A stretch of DNA of 64,000 bases from an uncultured Formosa sp. (lineage in GTDB: Bacteria > Bacteroidota > Bacteroidia > Flavobacteriales > Flavobacteriaceae), in assembly GCF_947500765.1 (NCBI RefSeq), contig NZ_CANMTH010000001.1, positions 186,001 to 250,000 of the forward strand. The letters are read 5' to 3'. The notes below the pieces were generated by a model. The model was given only the letters and a program-made list of their open reading frames with translations. It had not been told where the DNA came from and did not search any database. Shown in pieces: positions 43,488 through 53,343 of this stretch; the first letter of the stretch is position 1, and each line of letters begins with the position of its first letter. Position numbers and translations under genes: made by a program.

Positions 43488-44141
43488 ATGTTAGACAAAA
43501 TTGGAATAGCAAAAAGAATAGCACAAGAGGTTAAAGACGGTTATTATGTAAACTTAGGTATAGGTATTCCAACCTTAGTGGCGAATTATGTGCGAGCAGA
43601 TATTGAAGTAGAATTTCAGAGTGAAAATGGTGTGTTGGGCATGGGGCCGTTTCCTTTTGAAGGCGAAGAAGACGCAGATGTTATAAATGCTGGTAAACAA
43701 ACTATAACTACTTTGCCAGGTGCTAGTTTTTTTGATTCTGCTACTAGTTTTGCCATGATTCGTGGGCAACACGTAGACTTAACCATTCTTGGAGCCATGG
43801 AAGTTGCAGAAAATGGAGATATTGCCAACTGGAAAATTCCGGGTAAAATGGTAAAAGGAATGGGGGGTGCTATGGATTTGGTTGCTAGTGCTCAAAATAT
43901 AATTGTAGCTATGATGCATACCAATAAGGCAGGAGATTCAAAATTACTAAAACGCTGCAGTCTGCCGCTTACAGGAGTAGGTTGTGTAAAAAAAATAGTT
44001 ACCAATTTAGCCGTTTTAGAAGTAACCAAAGAGGGGTTTAAATTATTAGCACGTGCTCCAGGTATTTCTGTAGAAGATATTATAAAAGCTACAGAGGGAC
44101 ATCTGATTATTGAAGGCGAAATACCACAAATGAAGCTCTGA
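43488..44141 (+). CDS. scoB: 3-oxoacid CoA-transferase subunit B
   Basis: 217 residues of CoA-transferase family I, beta subunit. The active-site Glu lies in SENGVLGMGPFP, and VNLGIGIPTLVANY and LTILGAMEVAENGDIANW are typical. It forms the heteromeric enzyme with the product of scoA, 475 bp upstream across the inserted element. Transcription would have to cross the insertion or use a new promoter. Confidence 0.95.
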   Translation: MLDKIGIAKRIAQEVKDGYYVNLGIGIPTLVANYVRADIEVEFQSENGVLGMGPFPFEGEEDADVINAGKQTITTLPGASFFDSATSFAMIRGQHVDLTILGAMEVAENGDIANWKIPGKMVKGMGGAMDLVASAQNIIVAMMHTNKAGDSKLLKRCSLPLTGVGCVKKIVTNLAVLEVTKEGFKLLARAPGISVEDIIKATEGHLIIEGEIPQMKL

Positions 44142-44305
44142 AATGAAGAGTATTATTGTCTTAAACGTGTTAAATGTTAAAAAATAATGTATTTCATCGA
44201 TTTATGTTGCTTTTTAACGAGTTTATCGAATTTAAGTTAGATATTTACAGTACCCAAAAATACTATTAAACATATAGATCCCAAATCTACCATAAACTGA
44301 CTATT

Positions 44306-44434
44306 ATGAATGTAACCTCAAATCTACCTGAAGAACCTACCTACTCTGAAAGTAAAATTTATGAAGTTTACGATAATACTAAAGTATTCCTTGGAAATCT
44401 AATGTATTTAGTCAAAAAAGTGTTTATGCTATAA
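44306..44434 (+). CDS. Possible 42-residue small protein
   Basis: ATG to TAA, 42 codons: a polar N-half (MNVTSNLPEEPTYSESKIYE) and a hydrophobic/basic C-half ending VKKVFML. It overlaps the convergent ABC transporter stop by a few bases. No similarity recognised. The rest of the 287-bp gap (44142-44428) shows nothing else. Confidence 0.35.
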   Translation: MNVTSNLPEEPTYSESKIYEVYDNTKVFLGNLMYLVKKVFML

Positions 44435-46105
44435 TCCTTTTGGAATAGCTTCAATTAGTTTTTTTGTATAATTTTGATGCGGATTGTTGTATACAATGTC
44501 CGCATCGTTTTTTTCTACTATCTTTCCTTTATTCATCACTATAAGTTGATCTGACATATATTTTACTACGGCCAAATCGTGAGATATAAAAATATAAGTA
44601 AAACCAAATTTATCTTTCAATTCATTTAAAAGATTTAAAACCTGAGCTTGTACAGAAATATCTAAAGCCGAAACAGACTCGTCACACACAATTAATTTAG
44701 GTTGTAAAGCAATGGTTCTAGCAATTCCGATACGCTGGCGTTGTCCTCCAGAAAATTCATGCGGATACCGATTAAAATAATCTTTAGACAATCCGACACG
44801 ATCTAAAATTTCTAAAACTTTAGTTTTACGCTCGGCTTTGTTTTTATAGAGTTTATGAACCGTCATAGGTTCCATAATGGCCTGTCCAACCGTTAATCTA
44901 GGATTTAAAGAAGCATAAGGGTCTTGAAAGATGATTTGAATATCTTTTCTAAGCACTCGCATCGCTTTTGTAGATAGGTTTGTAATATCTACTCCTTTAT
45001 ATAAAATAGTTCCAGCAGTGGCTTTGTCTAGTTGAAGAATAGCATTTCCTAAAGTCGATTTTCCACAACCAGATTCGCCAACCAAACCTAAAGTTTCGCC
45101 TTCGTAAATTTTAAAAGTAACGTTATTCACCGCTTTAAATGTGTGCGGTTTACCAAACCAACCCGAATTAGAAATATACTCTTTTTCAAGGTTTATAACT
45201 TCCAGTAATGGGGATTGATCATATAGGGCCTTGTGTCGTTTTTTACGGTCTTCACTCGTTACAATCGTTTCTGTAAACGTATGGTTTAAATAGTCTTGTA
45301 TTGTTGGAAGTGTTTTTAAGCGAACGTGTAAAGATGGTCTTGAATTTATTAGAGCTTTGGTGTAATTATGTTGTGGCATATTAAAAATACTTTGCGCAGT
45401 ACCTTGCTCTACAATATTACCTTTATACATAACAATTACACGCTGAGCAATTTCAGAAATCAAAGCCAAATCGTGAGTAATAAAAATAATACTCATTTGC
45501 GTTTTGTTTTGAAGCTCTTTAAGTAATAGAATAATTTCTTTCTGAACTGTAACATCTAAAGCTGTTGTGGGCTCATCTGCAATTAAAATATCTGGTTCGC
45601 AGCCAATAGCCATGGCAATCATGACCCGTTGTTTTTGTCCGCCAGAAATCTCATGCGGATACGATTTGTATACACGCTCTGGTTCGGGTAATTTTACCTG
45701 TTTAAAGAGTTCTAAAACACGTTGTTTTACTTCAATAGGAGATAAATTTGTGTGTTGAATTAATATTTCTTCTACCTGTCTGCCACAACGCATAGAGGGG
45801 TTTAAAGAACTCATGGGTTCTTGAAAAATCATTGCAATTTTATTACCTCGAATGTTTTGAAAATCGGAGGGATTGATTTGAGTTAAATCTTTGTTTTCAA
45901 AATAAATGGCACCTGTTGTTTTTGAAATATTTTTAGGTAATAATCCTAAAATAGCTAGAGAAGATACCGATTTTCCAGAGCCAGATTCTCCAACAATGCC
46001 TAATATTTCATCTTTATTTAAATGATAAGAAATGGTGTGAATCACTTCATTTCTGTTGAAGGAAATAGCAAGGTTTTCAATTTGTAGTAAAGGTGCTTCT
46101 GTCAT
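44429..46105 (-). CDS. Peptide/oligopeptide ABC transporter, fused double ATPase
   Basis: 558 residues with two complete ABC ATPase domains (DppD-DppF type). The first has Walker A GESGSGKS and signature ISGGQKQRV; the second has GESGCGKS and FSGGQRQRI. Each has the Asp-Glu Walker B (ADEPTTALD, CDESVSALD). It energises import of peptides, nickel or similar. No permease or binding protein is nearby, so the partners are elsewhere. ATG start directly abuts the exonuclease gene stop. Confidence 0.93.
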   Translation of the reverse strand: MTEAPLLQIENLAISFNRNEVIHTISYHLNKDEILGIVGESGSGKSVSSLAILGLLPKNISKTTGAIYFENKDLTQINPSDFQNIRGNKIAMIFQEPMSSLNPSMRCGRQVEEILIQHTNLSPIEVKQRVLELFKQVKLPEPERVYKSYPHEISGGQKQRVMIAMAIGCEPDILIADEPTTALDVTVQKEIILLLKELQNKTQMSIIFITHDLALISEIAQRVIVMYKGNIVEQGTAQSIFNMPQHNYTKALINSRPSLHVRLKTLPTIQDYLNHTFTETIVTSEDRKKRHKALYDQSPLLEVINLEKEYISNSGWFGKPHTFKAVNNVTFKIYEGETLGLVGESGCGKSTLGNAILQLDKATAGTILYKGVDITNLSTKAMRVLRKDIQIIFQDPYASLNPRLTVGQAIMEPMTVHKLYKNKAERKTKVLEILDRVGLSKDYFNRYPHEFSGGQRQRIGIARTIALQPKLIVCDESVSALDISVQAQVLNLLNELKDKFGFTYIFISHDLAVVKYMSDQLIVMNKGKIVEKNDADIVYNNPHQNYTKKLIEAIPKGL

Positions 46106-46816
46106 TTAAATATGAATAATTTCGTCGTTAGTTAAAATATCATCTCCACGTAAGCGTAAGAAAATTTGTGCCACAGCAATTGTGTCTTTTTCGCAGTATA
46201 CAATAATGCGGTCTACTTCGTTTTCTTCATAATATACCCGATAGACTTCACTGCCATCAATATCGTCTTTTGGAGACGGAATGCCTAAAACATTAGTAAG
46301 CAATTTAAGTGAGGTATAATTCTTGTAATCACCAAATTTCCATAATTCTAAAGTGTCTAAATGCGGTACTTCCCATGGTTTTTTACCAAATAAATTGAGT
46401 TTAGATGGTAAAGAGATGTTATGAATAATCATGCGGCGAGCAATGTACGGAAAGTCGAATTCCTTACCATTATGTGCACATAATAATTGTTTAGAATGGT
46501 TGTAATGTGTTTCTAAAAGTGTTTTAAAGTCTTTTAAAATAGTAACTTCATCACCATAAAATGAAGTGGTTCTAAACTGACGATTTTCACCAGTTAATTT
46601 AAAATAGCCAACCGAGATGCAGACAATTTTACCAAATTCTGCCCAAATACCGGCACGATCGTAAAACTCTTCTGCAGAGAGTTCGTTTCTTTGGTATTTA
46701 GATTTTAAACTCCAAAGTTCTTTTTTGGTGTCTGTTAATTCCGAAAAATGCTGAGTTTCTGGAACCGTTTCAATGTCCAGAAACAAAATGTCTTCAAGAT
46801 TGAGTTTGCTTATCAT
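46106..46816 (-). CDS. PolB-like 3'-5' exonuclease
   Basis: 236 residues, a stand-alone exonuclease of the type related to the proofreading domain of DNA polymerase B. The motifs are DIETVPE (Exo I, acidic pair), HNGKEFDFPYIARR (Exo II) and YCEKDTIAVAQIFLRL (Exo III). It probably trims DNA or RNA 3' ends; substrate unknown. Overlaps the serine hydrolase gene by 4 bp and abuts the ABC gene. Confidence 0.88.
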   Translation of the reverse strand: MISKLNLEDILFLDIETVPETQHFSELTDTKKELWSLKSKYQRNELSAEEFYDRAGIWAEFGKIVCISVGYFKLTGENRQFRTTSFYGDEVTILKDFKTLLETHYNHSKQLLCAHNGKEFDFPYIARRMIIHNISLPSKLNLFGKKPWEVPHLDTLELWKFGDYKNYTSLKLLTNVLGIPSPKDDIDGSEVYRVYYEENEVDRIIVYCEKDTIAVAQIFLRLRGDDILTNDEIIHI

Positions 46817-47964
46817 TCATTTAACATATTATATCCTTCTTCAATATACGTAAAAATGTCTTTCGAAAAAGTCCCGCCATCTCCTTTAGGTCCTTTTGTG
46901 TGACCTAAACGGACTATAATAACATTATCTTCTGGTTCTACAATAACGTATTGACCTAAATGTCCGCGCATCATAAAAAAATGTTTATCACCTATAGTTT
47001 TTAACCACCAACCGTAACCATACTGTGGACTGTCTTTAAATCTGGGTGTAATGGATTTTGCAATAAAGGCAGAATCTAAAAGTTGTTCGCCATTCCATTT
47101 TCCATGGTCTTTATATAGTCTTCCAAAGCGTGCAAAATCACGTGCGTTACTGGCTATACAACAATATGCTTTTTCTAAACCGTGTTGTTCGCTATCTAGT
47201 TGCCAAAGTGCATCGCTTTCAAACCCCATAGGTTTCCAAAACTCTTCGCTAAGATATCCAGACATGGTTTGTCCAGTAGCTCTTTGAATTACCATGCCTA
47301 ATAATTGGGTATTTCCGCTTAAATATTTATAAGATGTTCCAGGTGTTTCTATGCCTTTCATATCTAGTATCACTGGTGCTATGTTTTCATCGAAATAGGC
47401 TCGCGTGGTTACCGAAAATGGAGAGTAATAAGATTCATCCCAATCTAATCCTGAAGCCATAGAAGATAAATCTCCAACAGTTAATGTAGTTGATAAACCA
47501 TCTTTAAATTGTGGATAAAAATCACTCACTTTCTGGTCTAAACTTCTAATTTTTCCTTCCATAATCGCTTTTCCAAGCATGGCAGAAATTATACTTTTGG
47601 ACATAGAAAACGAATTGGTTTTAGATGTTTTGTTAAATTTATCATAGTATTTTTCAAACCAAATACTATCATTTTTAATAATCATATACGCAATGGTTCC
47701 GTTTGTATTATTGGTGCGCTCTAAACTATCTGTAATTGTCGCTTTATTATAATCTTTGTGAATGTTCCAAGGTTGAGGAGTGCTGCTTTCAATAACGCGA
47801 TTGTCAAACTTTGTGTAATCTTCTAAAAAGGCTGTTTTATGCCCGGTTCCATATGTAACACGAACTGCTTTTAAGATATAATCGTAATCAAAAATATATA
47901 ACAAGAGTACAAGTAAACCGCATAGAATAACGATAAACTTTAGGAGTTTAGATAAGAATTTCAT
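46813..47964 (-). CDS. Serine hydrolase of the class C beta-lactamase family
   Basis: 383 residues. N-terminal membrane helix about 6-26, likely a signal anchor. Catalytic Ser-x-x-Lys in NSFSMSKSIISAM; YLSGN in the position of the family Tyr motif; a GYGWWLK strand follows. Family members are esterases, D-amino-acid peptidases or beta-lactamases; I cannot choose among them. Periplasm-facing. Coupled to the exonuclease gene by overlap. Confidence 0.85.
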   Translation of the reverse strand: MKFLSKLLKFIVILCGLLVLLLYIFDYDYILKAVRVTYGTGHKTAFLEDYTKFDNRVIESSTPQPWNIHKDYNKATITDSLERTNNTNGTIAYMIIKNDSIWFEKYYDKFNKTSKTNSFSMSKSIISAMLGKAIMEGKIRSLDQKVSDFYPQFKDGLSTTLTVGDLSSMASGLDWDESYYSPFSVTTRAYFDENIAPVILDMKGIETPGTSYKYLSGNTQLLGMVIQRATGQTMSGYLSEEFWKPMGFESDALWQLDSEQHGLEKAYCCIASNARDFARFGRLYKDHGKWNGEQLLDSAFIAKSITPRFKDSPQYGYGWWLKTIGDKHFFMMRGHLGQYVIVEPEDNVIIVRLGHTKGPKGDGGTFSKDIFTYIEEGYNMLNE

Positions 47965-47997
47965 GATTAAAATTTAGTTGGACTAAATATACAGCAT

Positions 47998-48471
47998 TTA
48001 AAATAAGGTTTGCTGGGTAACAGGGCTTTCGTGGTTTAGTAACCATTGTTTACGGTGTAAACCGCCAGCGTATCCAGTAAGGCTGCCGTCGGTTCCAATT
48101 ACGCGATGGCAGGGCACAACAATCCAAAGTGGATTTTTCCCATTAGCATTGGCAACTGCTCGAATGGCTTTTACATCGCCTAATTGTTTAGAGAGTTCTA
48201 AATAGGACAGCGTTTTTCCGTAAGGAATTTTAGTTAATGCTTGCCATACTTTTTTTTGAAATTTGGTGCCTTTTGGATTGTGTTTAATAGTAAATGATTT
48301 TCGTATGCCTTTAAAATAATCTTCCAATTGAATTACACAATTTTGAAGTGATTCCGGAATCTGTTCCGAAGGTATTTCTTCTGAATTTAAAACTTGTATT
48401 GATGAAATTCCATCTGCATCACCTTCAATTTGAGTAAAGCCCAAAGGCGATTGTATAATACAAGAATCCAT
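47998..48471 (-). CDS. ogt: Methylated-DNA--protein-cysteine methyltransferase
   Basis: 157 residues. It removes O6-alkyl groups from guanine in a one-time reaction on Cys121 in the PCHRVIG motif. The DNA-binding helix-turn-helix (YLELSKQLGDVKAIRAVANANG) is present. There is no Ada regulator domain, so Ogt type. Stop/start overlap of one base with the upstream CNNM gene. Confidence 0.95.
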   Translation of the reverse strand: MDSCIIQSPLGFTQIEGDADGISSIQVLNSEEIPSEQIPESLQNCVIQLEDYFKGIRKSFTIKHNPKGTKFQKKVWQALTKIPYGKTLSYLELSKQLGDVKAIRAVANANGKNPLWIVVPCHRVIGTDGSLTGYAGGLHRKQWLLNHESPVTQQTLF

Positions 48472-49556
48472 TAGTTTTCTTCAGGAATATCATTAATAAG
48501 CCCTAGACGTTTGGCGCGAACTTCCCAGCTTTTTCTGGCTAAGGCTTGTAGGTTTGCAACGTGGTCACTTTCGTCCATGATTTCAAGTCCTAAAAGGGTT
48601 TCTATAACATCTTCCATAGTTACAATTCCGCTTACAGAACCATATTCGTCAACCACCAAAGCCATGTGGTTTTTGCTTTCTACAAGTTGTTCAAAAAGCG
48701 TAGGAATTGGTATGTTTCTTTCAATAATTATAATATTACGTTTTAAATCTTTTAGCATTTTAGAGCCATTACCAAGTGCCATTTCTTTAAATACTTCGTC
48801 TTTTAAAACTAAGCCCGTAATATTATCTTGATCGTTTGTGTATAGCGGAATTCTAGAAAAACGAACATTCGAATTTTCTTTAAAAAAGTCCTGAACTGTA
48901 GTGGCTTCATTAGCTGTTTTTATTACGGTTCTAGGTGTCATAATATCTTTAGCAAGAATGTCTTTAAAGATTAGTAAGTTTTTAAGAATTTTACTTTCAG
49001 ATTCTTGAAATACACCATCTTGGGTTGCCATGTCTGCCATAGCATGAAAATCTTCGCGACTTAATACACTACCATGACCTTTACCTCCAATAAGTTTTGT
49101 AGTAAGTTGGAGTAGCCATAAAAGACCTGTCCATTTTAATGGAAATATTAAAACGGTAAGTGCTTTAGATGTAAAATTAGCTAGACCCTGCCAGTATTGA
49201 GCACCAATGGTTTTAGGAATAATTTCTGATACCACTAAAATTAAAAGGGTCATGATTGCAGAAACTATTCCTACCGTATTCACACCGAAAATTTCGAATT
49301 TATAAGGTAAACTTTCAGCTTGAATACCAACCATCATCGCTCCTAAAGTATGTGCGATGGTGTTTAGTGTTAAGATGGCAATTAAAGGTTTGTCGACATC
49401 TTTTTTAAGATTTTCTAGAGTTGTAGCGTACTCTTTGCCTTCATTTTTTTTAACGTTTATAAACGTAGGGGTCACACTCAAAAACACAGCTTCGAGTATT
49501 GAACATAAAAATGAAAAAAATATTGAAACTGTTGCCCATAATAAAAGTGCGCCCAT
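48471..49556 (-). CDS. CNNM/CorB-type membrane protein with CBS pair
   Basis: 361 residues: DUF21 transmembrane domain (about 1-175, four helices) then two CBS domains (about 195-325, including DIMTPRTVIKTA and VDEYGSVSGIVTMEDVIETLLG). It ends soon after, without the CorC_HlyC domain of longer members. Such proteins are linked to Mg2+ or Co2+ export; the older name is hemolysin-like. Between hemB and ogt on the same strand. Confidence 0.88.
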   Translation of the reverse strand: MGALLLWATVSIFFSFLCSILEAVFLSVTPTFINVKKNEGKEYATTLENLKKDVDKPLIAILTLNTIAHTLGAMMVGIQAESLPYKFEIFGVNTVGIVSAIMTLLILVVSEIIPKTIGAQYWQGLANFTSKALTVLIFPLKWTGLLWLLQLTTKLIGGKGHGSVLSREDFHAMADMATQDGVFQESESKILKNLLIFKDILAKDIMTPRTVIKTANEATTVQDFFKENSNVRFSRIPLYTNDQDNITGLVLKDEVFKEMALGNGSKMLKDLKRNIIIIERNIPIPTLFEQLVESKNHMALVVDEYGSVSGIVTMEDVIETLLGLEIMDESDHVANLQALARKSWEVRAKRLGLINDIPEEN

Positions 49557-49582
49557 ATAGATTTATTTGATTTTTAGCTAAG

Positions 49583-50572
49583 TTACGAAATCAATTTTAC
49601 AACATCTTTAGCAAAATAACTAGCAATTATGTCTGCACCTGCTCTTTTAATTGCTGTAACTTGTTCCATCATAACCGCATCATGGTCTAACCAACCGCGT
49701 TCTGATGCCGCTTTTAGCATAGCATATTCTCCAGAAACTTGGTATACAGCGATAGGCACATCGACTTCATTTTTAAGATCACGTACAATATCTAAATAGC
49801 ATAAACCTGGTTTAACCATTACAATATCTGCACCTTCTTCAATATCCATTTCGGTTTCGCGAAGGGCTTCAAAACGATTTGCGTAATCCATTTGGTACGT
49901 TTTTTTATCTTTTGGTACATCAACCTGATCCACAGGAGCAGAATCTAAAGCATCTCTAAACGGACCGTAAAAAGCAGAAGCATATTTGGCGCTATAAGAC
50001 ATAATACCTGTATTTAAAAAGCCTTCGTCTTCTAGTAATTCACGCATTTCTACAATACGACCATCCATCATGTCACTTGGAGCAACAAAATCGGCTCCTG
50101 CTTGTGCATGACTTAATGCCATTTCTGCTAATACTTCAGAAGATTCATCATTTAAAATAATACCATCTTGAACAATACCATCGTGACCATAACATGAAAA
50201 GGGGTCTAAAGCGACATCAGTCATAACCAACATCCCTGGACAAGCATCTTTAACCGCTTTTATGGAGCGTTGCATCAATCCATTCGGATTTACAGCTTCG
50301 GTACCTTTGTTGTCTTTTAATTTGTCGTCAATCTTAACAAAAAGTAAAACCGATTTTAAACCTAAAGACCAAAGTTCTTTTACTTCTTTTTGAAGCATGT
50401 CTAAACTAAATCTATAGTAATTTGGCATAGAAGGAATTTCATCCTTAACGCCTTTCCCTTCAACCACAAAAAGTGGTACTAAAAAATCGTTTGGTGAAAT
50501 AATAGTTTCACGAACTAAAGATCGAATAACTTCGTTTGTTCTTAAACGTCTGTTTCTTTTTATAGGATACAT
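49583..50572 (-). CDS. hemB: Porphobilinogen synthase (delta-aminolevulinate dehydratase)
   Basis: 329 residues, joins two 5-aminolevulinates to porphobilinogen. Schiff-base lysines at 196 (YSAKYASAFYGP) and 254 (MVKPG). The metal segment is DVALDPFSCYGHDG (119-132); the Asp-rich form, with only one of the zinc-type cysteines, points to a Mg2+- rather than Zn2+-dependent enzyme. It is separated from hemF by a reverse-oriented helicase gene. Only 39 bp divide it from that gene's start, so their promoters overlap. Confidence 0.97.
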   Translation of the reverse strand: MYPIKRNRRLRTNEVIRSLVRETIISPNDFLVPLFVVEGKGVKDEIPSMPNYYRFSLDMLQKEVKELWSLGLKSVLLFVKIDDKLKDNKGTEAVNPNGLMQRSIKAVKDACPGMLVMTDVALDPFSCYGHDGIVQDGIILNDESSEVLAEMALSHAQAGADFVAPSDMMDGRIVEMRELLEDEGFLNTGIMSYSAKYASAFYGPFRDALDSAPVDQVDVPKDKKTYQMDYANRFEALRETEMDIEEGADIVMVKPGLCYLDIVRDLKNEVDVPIAVYQVSGEYAMLKAASERGWLDHDAVMMEQVTAIKRAGADIIASYFAKDVVKLIS

Positions 50573-50611
50573 AATAATGGACTAAAATAAGATTAATATT
50601 TATTACTTTTA

Positions 50612-53287
50612 ATGCCTACAAAGTTACTCATTATAACCCGTTTTATATTGCTAGAAAGCCTAAGAGTTTTAGAATTTATTTATCCTTGGAGAAGCTATCA
50701 GGCCGAACTTTTAAAGCATTTTAATAGGCATATTGCAGATCGACATTTTCATGTTATTGCACCTCCAGGATCTGGAAAAACTATTGTGGGTTTAGAAATA
50801 GTTCGTAAGCTTGGTAAAAAAACATTGGTTCTTGCTCCAACACTTACTATTAGAAATCAATGGGAGAATAGGTTGCAATCTTTTTTTTCTGAAAAGGAAG
50901 TGTTTAAAGCCTTTTCATTCGATTTAAAAGCACCTAGTGATCTTACTTTTTCTACCTACCAGTCGCTTCATGCATTTTATAAAACTTTTGAAGATAAAGA
51001 GGACTATTATACATTCTTTAAAAAGCATAATATTCAAACTATTGTTTTGGATGAGGCTCATCATTTAAAAAATGCATGGTGGACGTGTTTAATGGATTTG
51101 AAAAATAATTCTGAATTTTATATTGTTGCGCTTACAGCAACACCTCCTTATGATAGTAGTAGAACAGAGGTTTCTAAATATTTTACGCTTTGTGGTGAAA
51201 TTGATGATGAGATTGCCGTACCAGATTTGGTTCGCGAAGGAGATTTAAGTCCGCATCAAGATTTTGTGTATTTATCTAAACCAGAGGATTTAGAGATTAA
51301 CTTTATTGTTGAGTATCGTAGGGATATTGCCGATTTTAAAGATGAATTATTAAAAGATGAAGCCTTTATCGTGTTTTTAAAAGGTCATCGTTTTTATAAA
51401 AATCCGAATTTACATTTGGACGAGCTTTATGCTAATACCGAATATTTTTCGGCTATTCTTATCTTTTTACATGCATGCGGATTTAAAATCGATCGTGAAA
51501 AATTACAAGTTTTAGGTTTCGCTAAACAAGATATAATTCAGTTTCCCGATTTAGATTTACATTGGTTGGGTATTTTGTTTCAGCATGTGTTGGTGTCGGA
51601 TAGAGTACAACTCGTATCACATGAAGATTATCTGCTTAAACTTGAAAAACAATTAAGACGCCTGCATGTTTTTGAACGCAATGTGGTAGATTTTGTAGGG
51701 GAGCAATTACTTTATAAATCGTTATCTAACAGTCCGAGTAAACTTAAAAGTATAGTGCATATTGTTTCTGCAGAACGCGAAAGTTTAAATGCAGATTTAA
51801 GATGTGTAATTCTTACAGATTACATTCGAAAGGAATTTTTAGATATTACTAATGAAACCATTCAAGATATTAATAAAATTGGTGTTATTCCTGTTTTTCA
51901 ATATGTTAGATGTTTTTGCGAAAAGCCTGAAGAATTAGCGGTTCTTTCCGGTAGTATTGTTATTATTCATCAATCTATTTTAAATGCATTTGAAACAATT
52001 GAATCTCTGGATTGTTTTACGTTTTCTGCATTGCAAATTGATGATTCATTTTTATTAGTTAGTCCCAAAGGAATATCTAATAATTCTATTGTTAATATTA
52101 TTACACAGCTTTTTGAAACTGGACATATTAAGGTCTTGGTTGGTACGAAATCTTTACTGGGAGAAGGTTGGGATGCGCCTTCTATTAACAGTTTAATTTT
52201 AGCTTCTTTTATTGGTTCATTTGTTTCATCTAACCAAATGCGAGGCAGAGCAATTCGTAAAGATGCTAATGCACTTAATAAAATTGGAAACATCTGGCAC
52301 TTGGCCTGTGTAGATCCAACAGATTTAGATGGAGGAAGAGAAGTAGATACTTTAAAAAGACGATTTGAAGCTTTTGTGGGGGTAACAAGTAGTAGTGATA
52401 TTCCGTTTATTTCAAATGGTTTTGATCGCTTAAATATTCCTGACGAAATTTCTGTAGAATCTATTGATGCTTTAAATGAAGAAACTTTAAAAGGTGCAAA
52501 AAATCGTGTCTTAATTTCCGAAAAATGGAATAAAGCCATCGGTAACGGTACTAAGTTAACTAAAGAAGTAAAAGTATTACATGCAGGGAAGCGCCCTTAT
52601 AAAAAGCAAAAACAAATTTATTATTTTGATGTTTTGCGCTTTTTTGTAGTGGATTTATTTTTTGCCGTGATGCTTTTTTATGTAGAATTTGTAATAAAAA
52701 GTTTAAATCTTATTTTACAACGCGGCTTTACCTTTTTTATTTACACGTTTTTGGTAGCCTTTGTTTTTAGGTTTGCTTATAAGTTTTACAAAGCTTTAAA
52801 AGTGTACATACGCTATGGTTATCTTTATAAAAAGATTGGTAAAATGGGATTATCTATTCTAGATACTTTAGATGAGTTAGGTTATGTTACTTCTAATAGA
52901 ACAGAAATACGTGTGCATTCGTGTTTACAAGATAAAGGTGATGTTGTTTGTTATTTGTTAGGAGCCAATGCACTAGAAAATGCATTGTTTGCTAAGGCGT
53001 TAAGTGAGCTTCTAGAACCTATAGAATCTCCAAGGTATCTAATTATAAAAACAAATATATTTAGAAAACGTTTTGATATAGAAAATTTTTATCCTGTACC
53101 CGAATTATTTGGAGATAAAAAGAAACATGCCCTTGTGTTTCAAAAACATTGGAGGTCTTCTTTAGGTAAATCAAAATTGATTTTCACAAGAAGTACCAAT
53201 GGAAGAAAATTACTCTTGAAAGCACGATTATTTCATGTGTACAATGCATTTAAAAAAATGACTAAGGAAGTTATAATCTGGAAATAA
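50612..53287 (+). CDS. Membrane-anchored DEAD/DEAH-type SF2 helicase
   Basis: 891 residues. SF2 core: Walker A APPGSGKT (50-57), DEAH (147-150), TAT (motif III), a QMRGRAIR motif VI (542-549) and GWDAPSINSL (motif V-like). The long middle (about 210-400) has no recognised domain. Two membrane helices (about 672-692 and 704-724) follow, then a C-terminal domain (about 740-891) I cannot assign. Membrane helices are unusual in such an enzyme. It interrupts the heme cluster on the opposite strand. Confidence 0.8.
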   Translation: MPTKLLIITRFILLESLRVLEFIYPWRSYQAELLKHFNRHIADRHFHVIAPPGSGKTIVGLEIVRKLGKKTLVLAPTLTIRNQWENRLQSFFSEKEVFKAFSFDLKAPSDLTFSTYQSLHAFYKTFEDKEDYYTFFKKHNIQTIVLDEAHHLKNAWWTCLMDLKNNSEFYIVALTATPPYDSSRTEVSKYFTLCGEIDDEIAVPDLVREGDLSPHQDFVYLSKPEDLEINFIVEYRRDIADFKDELLKDEAFIVFLKGHRFYKNPNLHLDELYANTEYFSAILIFLHACGFKIDREKLQVLGFAKQDIIQFPDLDLHWLGILFQHVLVSDRVQLVSHEDYLLKLEKQLRRLHVFERNVVDFVGEQLLYKSLSNSPSKLKSIVHIVSAERESLNADLRCVILTDYIRKEFLDITNETIQDINKIGVIPVFQYVRCFCEKPEELAVLSGSIVIIHQSILNAFETIESLDCFTFSALQIDDSFLLVSPKGISNNSIVNIITQLFETGHIKVLVGTKSLLGEGWDAPSINSLILASFIGSFVSSNQMRGRAIRKDANALNKIGNIWHLACVDPTDLDGGREVDTLKRRFEAFVGVTSSSDIPFISNGFDRLNIPDEISVESIDALNEETLKGAKNRVLISEKWNKAIGNGTKLTKEVKVLHAGKRPYKKQKQIYYFDVLRFFVVDLFFAVMLFYVEFVIKSLNLILQRGFTFFIYTFLVAFVFRFAYKFYKALKVYIRYGYLYKKIGKMGLSILDTLDELGYVTSNRTEIRVHSCLQDKGDVVCYLLGANALENALFAKALSELLEPIESPRYLIIKTNIFRKRFDIENFYPVPELFGDKKKHALVFQKHWRSSLGKSKLIFTRSTNGRKLLLKARLFHVYNAFKKMTKEVIIWK

Positions 53288-53343
53288 AAAGCAAAAATTA
53301 CGGAACTATTAGTGTGAATAAAAGTTCTTTATTTTGTTGAATT

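Noticed and set aside
44429..46105. Two separate ABC ATPase genes
   Set aside because: A single uninterrupted frame holds both domains; fused forms are known.
51970..52539. 189-codon minus-strand frame inside the helicase gene
   Set aside because: Shadow of the helicase reading frame; no start context, promoter or recognisable domain.
50612..53287. Calling the helicase a phage-defence system
   Set aside because: No nuclease, methylase or other defence partner is adjacent; flanks are heme genes. Only the unusual architecture is reported.
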